Below, one piece after another: positions 8,247 to 14,898 of a stretch of 47,643 bases of DNA (positions are counted from its first letter, which is position 1; each line of letters opens with the position of its first letter). Source of the stretch: Atopobiaceae bacterium (GTDB lineage: Bacteria; Actinomycetota; Coriobacteriia; Coriobacteriales; Atopobiaceae); contig JAKVON010000016.1 of NCBI GenBank assembly GCA_022482785.1, forward strand, positions 1-47,643, in the 5' to 3' direction. Under the pieces are notes generated by a model, which ran no database searches, was not told the DNA's origin, and worked only from the letters and a program-made list of their open reading frames with translations. The position numbers and the translations under genes were made by a program.

Positions 8247-9339
8247 TAAGGAAACCTCCGGGGGCGCCGGGCTCCTCGCCTGGGTGCGCGGGCACCGGCC
8301 CCTCGCCGTCGCCCTCGCCGCCGCGCTCGCCTGCGCCGTCGCGTGGCGCGCCCTCGCGCCGGGGCCGTCGCCCGCCGAGCTCGCCGAGGGCAGGGCGAGC
8401 GCCGCCGCGCTCGCCGGGCGCGTCTCCGCCGACGTTCACGACGTCGTGGCGATCCGCCCCGACGGGACCGTGTTCGTCTCCTCGCGCGACGGCGTCCCGG
8501 CGGAGGTCTCCGGGTGGGACGACGTGACCCAGGTCGCCACCGGCGGGCACCGGGCGTTCGTCGCCCTCAGGTCGGACGGGACCGTCGTCTCCGCGGGCAG
8601 GTGGTGGGACTTCGCCGAGCGCCAGGACGATCCCACGTCCTCCTGGACCGACGTGGCCTCGATCGCGACGTGCAGCGGGACCACCTACGGCGTCCGCTCC
8701 GACGGGACCGTCGTCTCGGCGGGGAAGCTGTCATCGGAGAACGGGGGGCATGCGGGCTTCTGGTCGGGCGTCTCCTCCGTCGTCACGAGCGCCGGATGGG
8801 GGGACAGCTTCGTCCTCGCCGTGACCTCCGACGGGCGGCTGCTCGAGGCGAGCGACCCGTCCTCGCCCGAGAGCCAGTTCTCCGCGGCCGCCGCCTCCGC
8901 CGCCCCCGTGGCCTCCGCCGCGATAAGCGAGGACGCCGTGGTCGCCGTCTCCGAGTCCGGCACGGTGTGGCACTACTCGTTCGGCGACGGGGACTGGATG
9001 GCGCCCCTGGACTCCGTGACCGGCGCCGTCCAGGCGGCGGCCGGCGAGAGGCAGTTCGCGGTCCTCAGGGCCGACGGCACCGTCGTCGCGCTGTCCTCCG
9101 ACGGGGCGACGTACGACGTGTCGGGGTGGCGCGGCGTGGTCCGGGTCGCCTGCGGCTACGACTCGGTCTACGGGCTGACCGAGGGAGGGGACGTTCTGGA
9201 CTGCACGGCAGGGGGGAGGAGCCACACGCGCCGCAGGAGGTGCTCCGCCGTCTACGCCAACGGGCGGTTCAGCCCCCTCACCCTCGGCGAGGACGGGACC
9301 CTCGTCTGGGACGACGGGGACGAGAGGGTGCAGCTGTGA
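8239..9339 (+). CDS. Membrane-anchored RCC1-repeat protein
   Basis: A 366-residue protein with one transmembrane helix at about residues 20-37, followed by at least five RCC1-like blades. Each blade has a VaIrpDGTVfvsS strand then a W.DVtqVatGg turn (for example RPDGTVFVSS, RSDGTVVSAG, GWDDVTQVATGGHRAFVALR). RCC1 repeats fold as a beta-propeller that binds partner proteins. The start overlaps the LXG-type gene by eight bases and the stop overlaps the GTG of the next gene, so it belongs to the effector operon. It could be an immunity protein, a chaperone for delivery or a surface receptor. Immunity by a membrane-tethered propeller is inference only. Confidence 0.65.
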   Translation: MSDKETSGGAGLLAWVRGHRPLAVALAAALACAVAWRALAPGPSPAELAEGRASAAALAGRVSADVHDVVAIRPDGTVFVSSRDGVPAEVSGWDDVTQVATGGHRAFVALRSDGTVVSAGRWWDFAERQDDPTSSWTDVASIATCSGTTYGVRSDGTVVSAGKLSSENGGHAGFWSGVSSVVTSAGWGDSFVLAVTSDGRLLEASDPSSPESQFSAAAASAAPVASAAISEDAVVAVSESGTVWHYSFGDGDWMAPLDSVTGAVQAAAGERQFAVLRADGTVVALSSDGATYDVSGWRGVVRVACGYDSVYGLTEGGDVLDCTAGGRSHTRRRRCSAVYANGRFSPLTLGEDGTLVWDDGDERVQL

Positions 9340-9926
9340 CGGCGCGCTCCGACTGGGCCGCGCTGGCGGTCGCGGACGCGGCCTACGCCGCCTCGTGCGG
9401 CCTCGCCGCCGTGGCCCCCGCCCCGCTCCCCCGCGCCCTCTCGTTCGCCTTCTGGCTCGCGCTCCTGCTCGCCCTCCCCGCGCGCAGCGCCTCCTCCCGG
9501 GGGGTCACCGCCCGCCCGTCGCTGCGGCACGCCCTCCTCGCGGCCGCGCTCGCCCTCGCGATGGCCCTGTCCCCGTGGGAGCTCCTGGAGCTGGCGGCGC
9601 TCGCCCTCGGCTCGAGGTCCCTCGCGGCGGGCGTCGCGCTCCTGTGCCTCTCGGTCGCGGCGCGGGTGGCCCTCGCCGCGCTCGCCTACGGGGCCGCCCT
9701 CGGCTCGCTGTGCGGGCTGCGCGGCGGGCGCGCCCTGTGGCTCGAGGCGGGCCGTGCCTGCCTGGCCCTGGCGTGTCTGGTCGTCGTCCTGTCGGTGTTG
9801 GTCACCGCGCCCGCCGGGGCGCCGCGCGCCCTCTCGGCCGCGACGGACGGCGCCGCGACGTTCGCCGCGTACGCGGTCGTCATGCGTCTCGAGAACGTGC
9901 GGCTCCTCGGGCGGGAGGGGCCGTGA
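9336..9926 (+). CDS. Polytopic membrane protein at the end of the LXG operon
   Basis: A 196-residue, very hydrophobic protein starting at a GTG that overlaps the previous stop. Four to five membrane spans are visible (around LSFAFWLALLLALPA, HALLAAALALAMALSP, AAGVALLCLSVAARVALAAL, ACLALACLVVVLSVLVTAPA and the final helix). It has no catalytic motif I recognise. As the last gene of the LXG operon it is a natural candidate for a membrane immunity protein. I hold this as inference from position and topology. Confidence 0.55.
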   Translation: MTARSDWAALAVADAAYAASCGLAAVAPAPLPRALSFAFWLALLLALPARSASSRGVTARPSLRHALLAAALALAMALSPWELLELAALALGSRSLAAGVALLCLSVAARVALAALAYGAALGSLCGLRGGRALWLEAGRACLALACLVVVLSVLVTAPAGAPRALSAATDGAATFAAYAVVMRLENVRLLGREGP

Positions 9927-10265
9927 GCGTCGGGCACTGGCGCCCTCGCCGTGAGGAGTGTGGATATGGCGCTGGGGACTCGCCGTGTTTGATAGTCTCT
10001 TGTAGGTTGGGGGGGATGCTGGCGAATCCTCTGGCAACGTGCCTGAAGGGGTTTTAATTGCAAGATCCGGGATGCGTAAGTTTCACTTGCAAAGCCCTGA
10101 TTATCTGGGATAACTTTCCGTTCAATATGAAGAGAGGTCATTGATAATATGTCAATTTTTTCTGTAGAGGTCATACTTTCAAGTCATCTATTTGCTGAGG
10201 ACGTAATCAGAAAGATTTCTTATTATGTAGACCAAAGAGGGGTGCGGACAATTTCCTGTACCAGG
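9927..10265. other. AT-rich intergenic stretch after the T7SS block
   Basis: About 340 bases with a sharp drop in GC and no coding pattern on either strand. The right side (10241-10265) contains ggtgcggacaatttcctgta. The 14-mer ATTTCCTGTACCAG around 10252-10265 is shared with the left terminal region of the IS3-family element near 45188. I read this as the outer end of a decayed insertion sequence. Confidence 0.45.
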
Positions 10266-10352
10266 CTACACCTCATAGCCTAGGCTCCTACGGTACCGCG
10301 CCGGGCTCAGCCAGCCGAGGGACTCCTTCGGCCGCTCGTCCCGGTAAAGGTT
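10266..10352 (-). pseudogene. IS3-family transposase, C-terminal relic
   Basis: On the minus strand this segment reads NLYRDERPKESLGWLSPARY, then RRSLGYEV and a stop. That is the characteristic C-terminal end of IS3-family OrfB transposases (Y..ERPH.SLG..SP..Y). Nothing upstream on the minus strand continues the frame, so only about 28 codons of the gene are left. It marks an old insertion or deletion boundary between the T7SS block and the TAC operon. Confidence 0.7.
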
Positions 10353-10575
10353 TGAGCCGAAAATATCGGAATATGAGCTTTTCATTACAAGTTGTATTTT
10401 GAAAACGATTTCTTAAGCAAAAAATTAAGATACAGATAAATGGCAGAGGATAACTCGCATCGGCCCATGTCAGCCGCATGGATGTCGTGTCACCACATCG
10501 CAAGAACCGAAGAGAAGCTGGAATCGAGTCAAGAATACTGACCATTTCGAATCCCAGCCTAATCAAAAGTGACTT
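10353..10575. other. AT-rich intergenic stretch, nothing recognised
   Basis: Low-GC sequence between the IS relic and the terminator of the minus-strand operon. I see no coding bias, RNA gene or repeat in it. Confidence 0.4.
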
Positions 10576-10579
10576 ACCA

Positions 10580-10617
10580 TCCCGCCCCGCCATCGTTCTA
10601 GCAGTGGTGGGGCGGGA
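10580..10617 (-). terminator. Hairpin terminator of the TAC operon
   Basis: A 13-base stem (tcccgccccgcca paired with tggtggggcggga, one G-T pair) with a 12-base loop lies 15 bases past the stop of the SecB-like gene. On the minus strand it is followed after a few bases by TTTT. Confidence 0.6.
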
Positions 10618-10632
10618 CGTGCGCATCTGTCC

Positions 10633-11082
10633 CTACTTGAGTTCGTCCTGCTCGGCAATTGACCTGATGTAGGCCATCGGGTCAATCGGCGGCAATATGA
10701 AGTTCGCCATCGGCGTCAGCCCAGCAATGGTCATAAAGCAGGTCCGCGCATGAGAGTAGAGCATGGACACCCCATTCAGCTTAAGGTATTCGCCTGCTTT
10801 CTTCTCGTCGCCAATGTCGCGCGGAACTGTGACGGCGGCAATCATTTGAATCGACGACGACATCCTCTGGTCGGAATCATCCGATAGGATGACGTCAACC
10901 TTCAGCCCAACGTCAGACCTGTATCTCCCCTTTTCTTCGTCAAGGGCAACGATTGCTGGTGGGCTCTCAAGCGTTAGATTCATCTTCAAATCGCCAGTTG
11001 GTCCTTTCGGATTCACCTTGAACTCGAAATTGACCACCTTCAATTCCTCGATGGCGATAGGGGATATAAATGGCCTGCTCAT
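10633..11082 (-). CDS. SecB-like chaperone of a toxin-antitoxin-chaperone operon
   Basis: From the ATG at 11082, which overlaps the antitoxin stop as ATGA, the protein is 149 residues, the usual SecB length. The fold pattern fits SecB: an N-terminal strand with VVNFEFKV, two more beta strands, then LNGVSMLYSHARTCFMTIAG and the proline-rich FILPPIDPMAYI near the C-terminus. This compares with the lfPyaRe.i...t...gfppl.lppi.f..ly region of SecB. Actinobacteria generally lack a housekeeping SecB, and SecB-like proteins there occur in TAC systems such as Rv1957. Its likely job is to bind the C-terminal tail of the antitoxin and protect it from aggregation and proteolysis. The terminator lies just downstream. 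Confidence 0.75.
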   Translation of the reverse strand: MSRPFISPIAIEELKVVNFEFKVNPKGPTGDLKMNLTLESPPAIVALDEEKGRYRSDVGLKVDVILSDDSDQRMSSSIQMIAAVTVPRDIGDEKKAGEYLKLNGVSMLYSHARTCFMTIAGLTPMANFILPPIDPMAYIRSIAEQDELK

Positions 11083-11504
11083 GCTGCCACCAGCTCTCCA
11101 TTGGGGAACGAATAGCACCTTGTTATCGAGCGTTGGTCAAGCTTGGCAGCGATGCCCTGGGCGTTCTTTGGATGATCATTGACGTATGGCGACGTCATTG
11201 TTGCCATACCGACGTGCGCGGAGAGCTCGTAGTACTTAAACCCGCTATCCAACTTGAAATTGAGGGCCTCCTCGAGCTTGGCAATGGTCTTCAGGGTGAT
11301 GTTCTGCTTGCCAGAGATAATCCTGGTCACCACTGCGTTGTCGACACCCATCCTCTTTGCCAGGCCTGACTTGCTAATCCCAAGCTCTTCCATTCTTTTA
11401 AAAACGGAAGCAGAAATGTCCATCTTGTGATCCACGAGAAGCTCGTCCGCGCTCTCGTGCTCGTCAAACAGCCATTCCAGACTCTCCGTATTTGTCGCCT
11501 CCAT
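11079..11504 (-). CDS. higA: HigA-like antitoxin with long C-terminal extension
   Basis: A 141-residue protein. An XRE-type helix-turn-helix spans about residues 34-82 (ISKSGLAKRMGVDNAVVTRI, then GKQNITLKTIAKLEEAL). About 59 residues then form a tail rich in aromatic and polar residues (FKYYELSAHVGMATMTSPYV). In TAC systems the antitoxin carries a chaperone-addiction (ChAD) tail that the SecB-like partner binds, and this extension is in the right place and of suitable length. The ATG overlaps the toxin stop (TAATG) and the stop overlaps the chaperone start, so all three are coupled. It should also bind operator DNA in front of the toxin. Confidence 0.75.
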   Translation of the reverse strand: MEATNTESLEWLFDEHESADELLVDHKMDISASVFKRMEELGISKSGLAKRMGVDNAVVTRIISGKQNITLKTIAKLEEALNFKLDSGFKYYELSAHVGMATMTSPYVNDHPKNAQGIAAKLDQRSITRCYSFPNGELVAA

Positions 11505-11953
11505 TATTGCTGCTCTCCCTTCGCCTTCATCAGCTGGCGGGCAATCACGGCGAGATCCTCCCCCCGCCTTAGATCTGCTGGCGGTATTCCGCCGATGGAT
11601 TCGCTCGCCTGATGACCCTTGAACTCGAATAGAAACACGGGGGTTCTCTCGCTGTCGTTATGCAGGTACGTCATCAGCCTGAGAACTGTCCTCTTCTTCG
11701 CGCACCTAACCTCGTACAGAGCGATTTCTCCTCGAACGCCGTGTAGCGGTCCCTTTAAGCCCCCCGATTGGAATCCCCACTCCTGTCCACTAATTAAAAG
11801 CCTTTTTACACTTCGAGCTATGAGTGATGCATCGCCCCTGGTTTTGCCATTCGTACATAGCTCCTTAATGAACGGCTCGCTGCCGACCTTGGTCAAGACG
11901 AGCATCGACACGCCGCCGAGACCGAAAGGGACTATCCTATAATCTTCCCTCAC
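11504..11953 (-). CDS. higB: HigB/RelE-like toxin, first gene of the TAC operon
   Basis: A 149-residue basic protein starting at GTG 11953 behind a clear GGAGGT site. The central part (LKGPLHGVRGEIALYEVRCA and LRLMTYLHNDSERTPVFLFE, then FKGH) follows the HigB/Gp49-like pattern, with a K.L.G.....L.ElR strand and a hydrophobic core strand ending in a Phe-Lys-Gly motif. Family members cleave mRNA on the ribosome. Gene order toxin, antitoxin, chaperone matches the classic TAC arrangement rather than the antitoxin-first order of most type II systems. Because the family is divergent, the RNase activity is inferred. Confidence 0.7.
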   Translation of the reverse strand: MREDYRIVPFGLGGVSMLVLTKVGSEPFIKELCTNGKTRGDASLIARSVKRLLISGQEWGFQSGGLKGPLHGVRGEIALYEVRCAKKRTVLRLMTYLHNDSERTPVFLFEFKGHQASESIGGIPPADLRRGEDLAVIARQLMKAKGEQQ

Positions 11954-11980
11954 TCAATTACCTCCAATCTATTTTTGACT

Positions 11981-11999
11981 TTTAACTCAAATTAGTAAA
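11981..11999 (-). promoter_or_regulatory. Candidate HigA operator upstream of the TAC operon
   Basis: TTTAACT and AGTAAA arms separated by six bases form an imperfect palindrome about 28 bases ahead of the toxin GTG in AT-rich DNA. The position suits autoregulation by the HigA-like antitoxin. It is a weak sequence argument without a second copy. Confidence 0.3.
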
Positions 12000-12053
12000 G
12001 ACCGTTCACCGACGCGCGGGTTTTGGCATAGGTAATCACTCTAGATGGCACAG

Positions 12054-12405
12054 TTATTTAAAGGTTAGCATCATATTGTTTAACGGCAATCGATATACAC
12101 AGAACGATATCAACGGATGATCGAGCACAGAAGTCAGCACATCTTTGGCGTACGAACCGTCGGCCTTGTACACCACGGTGTCGTCCTCGGAGGAGAGGAG
12201 GCGGGACGAAAGGCTAGCGATGGGCGCGGGACGGCCCGGTTGCCGCCTTCGCGCCTCGCCGTGCTTGGGGTTCCAGGTGATGGTGGGATAGGAGACGTCG
12301 CTTGCCGGGAAGTCCCAGTAGGTCTTCCCGTCAGGGTTTTCGAAGATGACGGGGCCGCTCTCGTTACAGATCCCGGTCGTAATCTTCGCCGGATGCCTTA
12401 TTGCT
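12054..12405 (-). pseudogene. Possible coding relic, family not recognised
   Basis: The minus strand has an open frame without start codon. It reads TTGICNESGPVIFENPDGKT, then YWDFPASDVSYPTITWNPKH, and continues to a stop at 12054. The aromatic-rich, well-spaced composition in the first 60 codons looks like a true protein fragment, possibly a surface or enzyme domain, but I cannot name it. The rest of 11954-12534 is intergenic and contains the promoters of the flanking genes. A plus-strand frame over the same bases looks spurious. Confidence 0.3.
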
Positions 12406-12499
12406 CATCGCGTGCGCGTCATCCCACTGCCTAAGGTGGCGGTGGGCGCGTCATCGTGTTCCGAGAAGGTCTTGCCCGCGGACGCTATATTTATCGTAA

Positions 12500-12505
12500 T
12501 ATAAT
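12500..12505 (+). promoter_or_regulatory. Candidate -10 box for the EsaB/FHA pair
   Basis: A perfect TATAAT lies 29 bases ahead of the ATG at 12535, inside a short AT-rich patch (12485-12508). No good -35 is visible at 16-18 bases upstream. A TTGCCC at 12472 is slightly too far. Confidence 0.35.
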
Positions 12506-12534
12506 AACACCAGGCACACGGAGGGGGAGGTTCC

Positions 12535-12816
12535 ATGCACGACAAGATCAACCTTCGGGTGGCACTGCCCGCGACGCATCGCGACTACGAGTTCTGGGTG
12601 CCGCTCGACCTCACGGTCTCGCAGGCGGCCTCGCTCGCCTCGCGACTCCTCGGCCGACGCGAGCCCGCCCTCTGGCAGGCGACGGGCGAGGAGGACCTCG
12701 TCCTGCTCGATCGGTTCTCGCCTCGCGATGGCGAGCTGCTCAACCCCAACGAGACCATTCGCGCCCTGCGGGCCACCGGGGACCTCGCCGACGGCACGCG
12801 CGTCGCCTTGGCGTAG
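12535..12816 (+). CDS. esaB: EsaB/YukD-like ubiquitin-fold T7SS protein
   Basis: A 93-residue cytosolic protein preceded by a strong gagggggagg ribosome site. The pattern (RDYEFWVPLDLTVSQAASLA, then LLN.nETI..L...GdLaDGTrVALA) fits the ubiquitin-like EsaB/YukD family of firmicute-type T7SS loci, where the fold ends in a strand after a DGt motif. The usual length is 80-90 residues. It stands eight bases ahead of an FHA-domain gene. In other loci esaB, essB and essC are neighbours, so this pair is probably a separated part of the T7SS whose effector block lies before 9926. Confidence 0.65.
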   Translation: MHDKINLRVALPATHRDYEFWVPLDLTVSQAASLASRLLGRREPALWQATGEEDLVLLDRFSPRDGELLNPNETIRALRATGDLADGTRVALA

Positions 12817-12824
12817 GGCGTCCG

Positions 12825-13934
12825 ATGAGGGAGAAGCTCAAGCGCACGCTTCGCGGCGAGCCTCGTCTGCTCCGCCTCTCGGGTGAGGGGAGGGAGCGGC
12901 TCGACTATTCCCGCGCGGAGTGGCTCGCCTCTGGCCCCAGCCCGTTGCTCCTCCCCTTCAAGTACTGCCGCGAGGGCAATGGGTTCGAGTTCGACTACGA
13001 CCTCGTGGGAATGGTGCCCCTGCCCTCCTTTCTTGGCGTGGGGCTCTCTGCGAGGCAGTACGCATCCCTCCTGGGCGATGTCCTCGACGTCGTCTCGCTG
13101 TGCGTGGCGGAGGGGCTCTCCACCTCCCTCGTGCGGTTCGCCCCCGAGGGGGTCTTCGCCGACGCCGAAGGCTCCCTTCGATTCGTGCTCGTGCCGGCGA
13201 GCGGGCTTCACTCGCAGCACGGGCTGCCGCTCGACCTCCTGCGCTGGCTCGGCGATTCCGGCCATGTGAGGATGACGGTCCCCGGCGACGTCCGCCATGT
13301 CACTGCGGTTGGCGACTGGGCCGAGCGTAGGGGAGTGCTCTCTCCCGAGGAGCTCTCGGCGTTTCTCGATGACGAGTTCGCGGCAAGGCCACGGCGCGCC
13401 GGCAGCTCGCCGGTGGTCGCGCCTTCTGCTGGAAGAAGCGAGACAAGCGCCTCTGCCACGCTCGATCCGCTCTCTCTTCTCGGCCTGGGTGCCGTAGCGC
13501 CCAAGCCGGTTGCGGAGCGCGTGTCTTCCGACCTCGCGTTTGTCGGAGAGGTTCCGCAAGCGCCCGTTGCGACCCCAGGTGGGACTACCTCATCGTTGGG
13601 GGTCGACCCAACGGGCGGTGCCATGCACGAGCATCCAGAGACCGTGCGACTCCCTCGCGTCGAGCGCGTCCGCGATGGGCTCTCCATCGAGGTCCCGCAG
13701 GCTGGCGCGACGATCGGCCGCTCCTCGGCGAGCGGCATGCACTTCGGTGGGAACTCAAACATAAGCCGCTCCCACGCCCGCGTAGAGCCGGACGGCGATG
13801 GCATCGTCCTCTCCGACCTCGGTTCGGCAAACGGCACGTTCGTCGCGGGGCGTCGCCTTCCGGCGGGAGGTCGCGCACGTGTTCCGCGCGACGGCGGCTT
13901 CCTCCTTGCCGACGAGGCATTCAGGGTGGCCTGA
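12825..13934 (+). CDS. FHA-domain protein with DUF6382-like N-terminus, T7SS-associated
   Basis: A 369-residue cytosolic protein. Residues 1-190 form a globular domain (PLLLPFKYCREGNGFEFDYD, then LVGMVPLPSFLG and a helical part) of the kind found ahead of FHA domains in Firmicutes and resembling the EssB pseudokinase-like fold. A low-complexity linker follows at about 190-275, and an FHA domain at about 285-369 with GATIGRSS, NISRSHARVE and LGSANGTFVAG, the canonical phosphothreonine-binding signature. It is cotranscribed with the EsaB-like gene. A likely role is signal input to the secretion machine. Start ATG 12825 gives a clean globular N-terminus. Confidence 0.65.
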   Translation: MREKLKRTLRGEPRLLRLSGEGRERLDYSRAEWLASGPSPLLLPFKYCREGNGFEFDYDLVGMVPLPSFLGVGLSARQYASLLGDVLDVVSLCVAEGLSTSLVRFAPEGVFADAEGSLRFVLVPASGLHSQHGLPLDLLRWLGDSGHVRMTVPGDVRHVTAVGDWAERRGVLSPEELSAFLDDEFAARPRRAGSSPVVAPSAGRSETSASATLDPLSLLGLGAVAPKPVAERVSSDLAFVGEVPQAPVATPGGTTSSLGVDPTGGAMHEHPETVRLPRVERVRDGLSIEVPQAGATIGRSSASGMHFGGNSNISRSHARVEPDGDGIVLSDLGSANGTFVAGRRLPAGGRARVPRDGGFLLADEAFRVA

Positions 13935-14102
13935 CGCATGGGGGGCGCTCGCTCGGCGCTGATCGATGCTCCGTGCGGCGGGCATGCTGCCGGAGCCGTC
14001 GAACGTGTCTGCCCGAATCTGCGTTCGTGAGGGTCGTCTGCTCGATGTTGCGAGCGGAGCGATGCGATTACCTGGTGTTTCTCACCTACGAACTTTGTCG
14101 TA

Positions 14103-14147
14103 GCCTCACGAATGCAAATCCAGGCAGAGCCGTGGCCTCACGAATGC
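14103..14147 (+). repeat. 13-base direct repeat in the fha-tmk gap
   Basis: GCCTCACGAATGC occurs at 14103-14115 and again at 14135-14147, with similar flanks (cagg/ggcag). The rest of the 13935-14230 gap holds no gene that I can support. Confidence 0.4.
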
Positions 14148-14230
14148 GATTCGGGGCAGGGGCGCGCGGCGTCGCCCGCCTCTGCTAGAGTTATACCAAC
14201 TGGACACCGGCTGGCAGGCAGGAGGACCAC

Positions 14231-14896
14231 ATGGCAGACTCGCCCGCAACGCGCTCGCGCCCCGGCGTCTTCGTGACGCTCGAGGGCATCGACGGCTGCG
14301 GCAAGTCCACCCAGGTGGCCCGTCTCGTCTCGGTGCTCGAGTCCTCCGGCCGCGAGGTCGTGGCCCTGCGCGAGCCGGGCGGCACGAACATCTCCGAGAA
14401 GATCCGCGCGCTCCTCCTCGATCCCGCCAACGGCGAGATGTCGGCCCAGTGCGAGCTCATGCTCTACGAGGCGGCTCGCGCGCAGCTCGTGCGCGAGGTG
14501 ATCGAGCCGGCCCTCGAACGCGGCGCAGTCGTGGTGTGCGACCGCTTCTACGACTCGACCACCGCCTACCAGTGCGTGGCCCGCGGCCTCGACGCCCGGC
14601 TCGTGGGCATTGCCAACAGCCTCGGGAGCTGCGGCGTAGCCCCCGACGTCACGCTCCTCTTCGACATCGACCCCGAGGTCGCCTTCGCCCGCGCCACCGC
14701 CGGCGGCGCAGACCGCCTCGAGGGGGAGGGGCTCGCGTTCCAGCGCGCCGTGCGTGCGGGCTACCTCGGGCTCGCCTCTGCGGAGCCGTCCCGCGTCCGC
14801 CTCGTCGACGCGACCGGCACCCCGGAGGAGGTCTTCTCGAGGGTCGTCGCCACGCTCGGGACGGCGGGGCTGCCCGTGTTCCCAGAGGGGGCCTAG
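14231..14896 (+). CDS. tmk: Thymidylate kinase
   Basis: A 221-residue protein that phosphorylates dTMP to dTDP with ATP in the cytosol. The P-loop GIDGCGKST is at residues 19-27, LREPGGT follows, and the DRFYDST motif (DR(Y/F) family signature) is near residue 104 with TTAYQ next to it. The lid region around EGEGLAFQRAVRAGY is also typical. The start follows a caggaggacc ribosome site. It lies two bases ahead of holB, the usual tmk-holB-ricT neighbourhood of Gram-positives. Confidence 0.95.
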   Translation: MADSPATRSRPGVFVTLEGIDGCGKSTQVARLVSVLESSGREVVALREPGGTNISEKIRALLLDPANGEMSAQCELMLYEAARAQLVREVIEPALERGAVVVCDRFYDSTTAYQCVARGLDARLVGIANSLGSCGVAPDVTLLFDIDPEVAFARATAGGADRLEGEGLAFQRAVRAGYLGLASAEPSRVRLVDATGTPEEVFSRVVATLGTAGLPVFPEGA

Positions 14897-14898
14897 CC

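Noticed and set aside
10288..10626. A minus-strand 112-codon frame over the IS relic and AT-rich gap
   Set aside because: Out of frame with the transposase relic; no recognisable protein and no start signal.
12117..12434. A plus-strand 105-codon frame upstream of the EsaB-like gene
   Set aside because: No ribosome site and unlikely composition; the minus strand frame over the same bases looks more protein-like.
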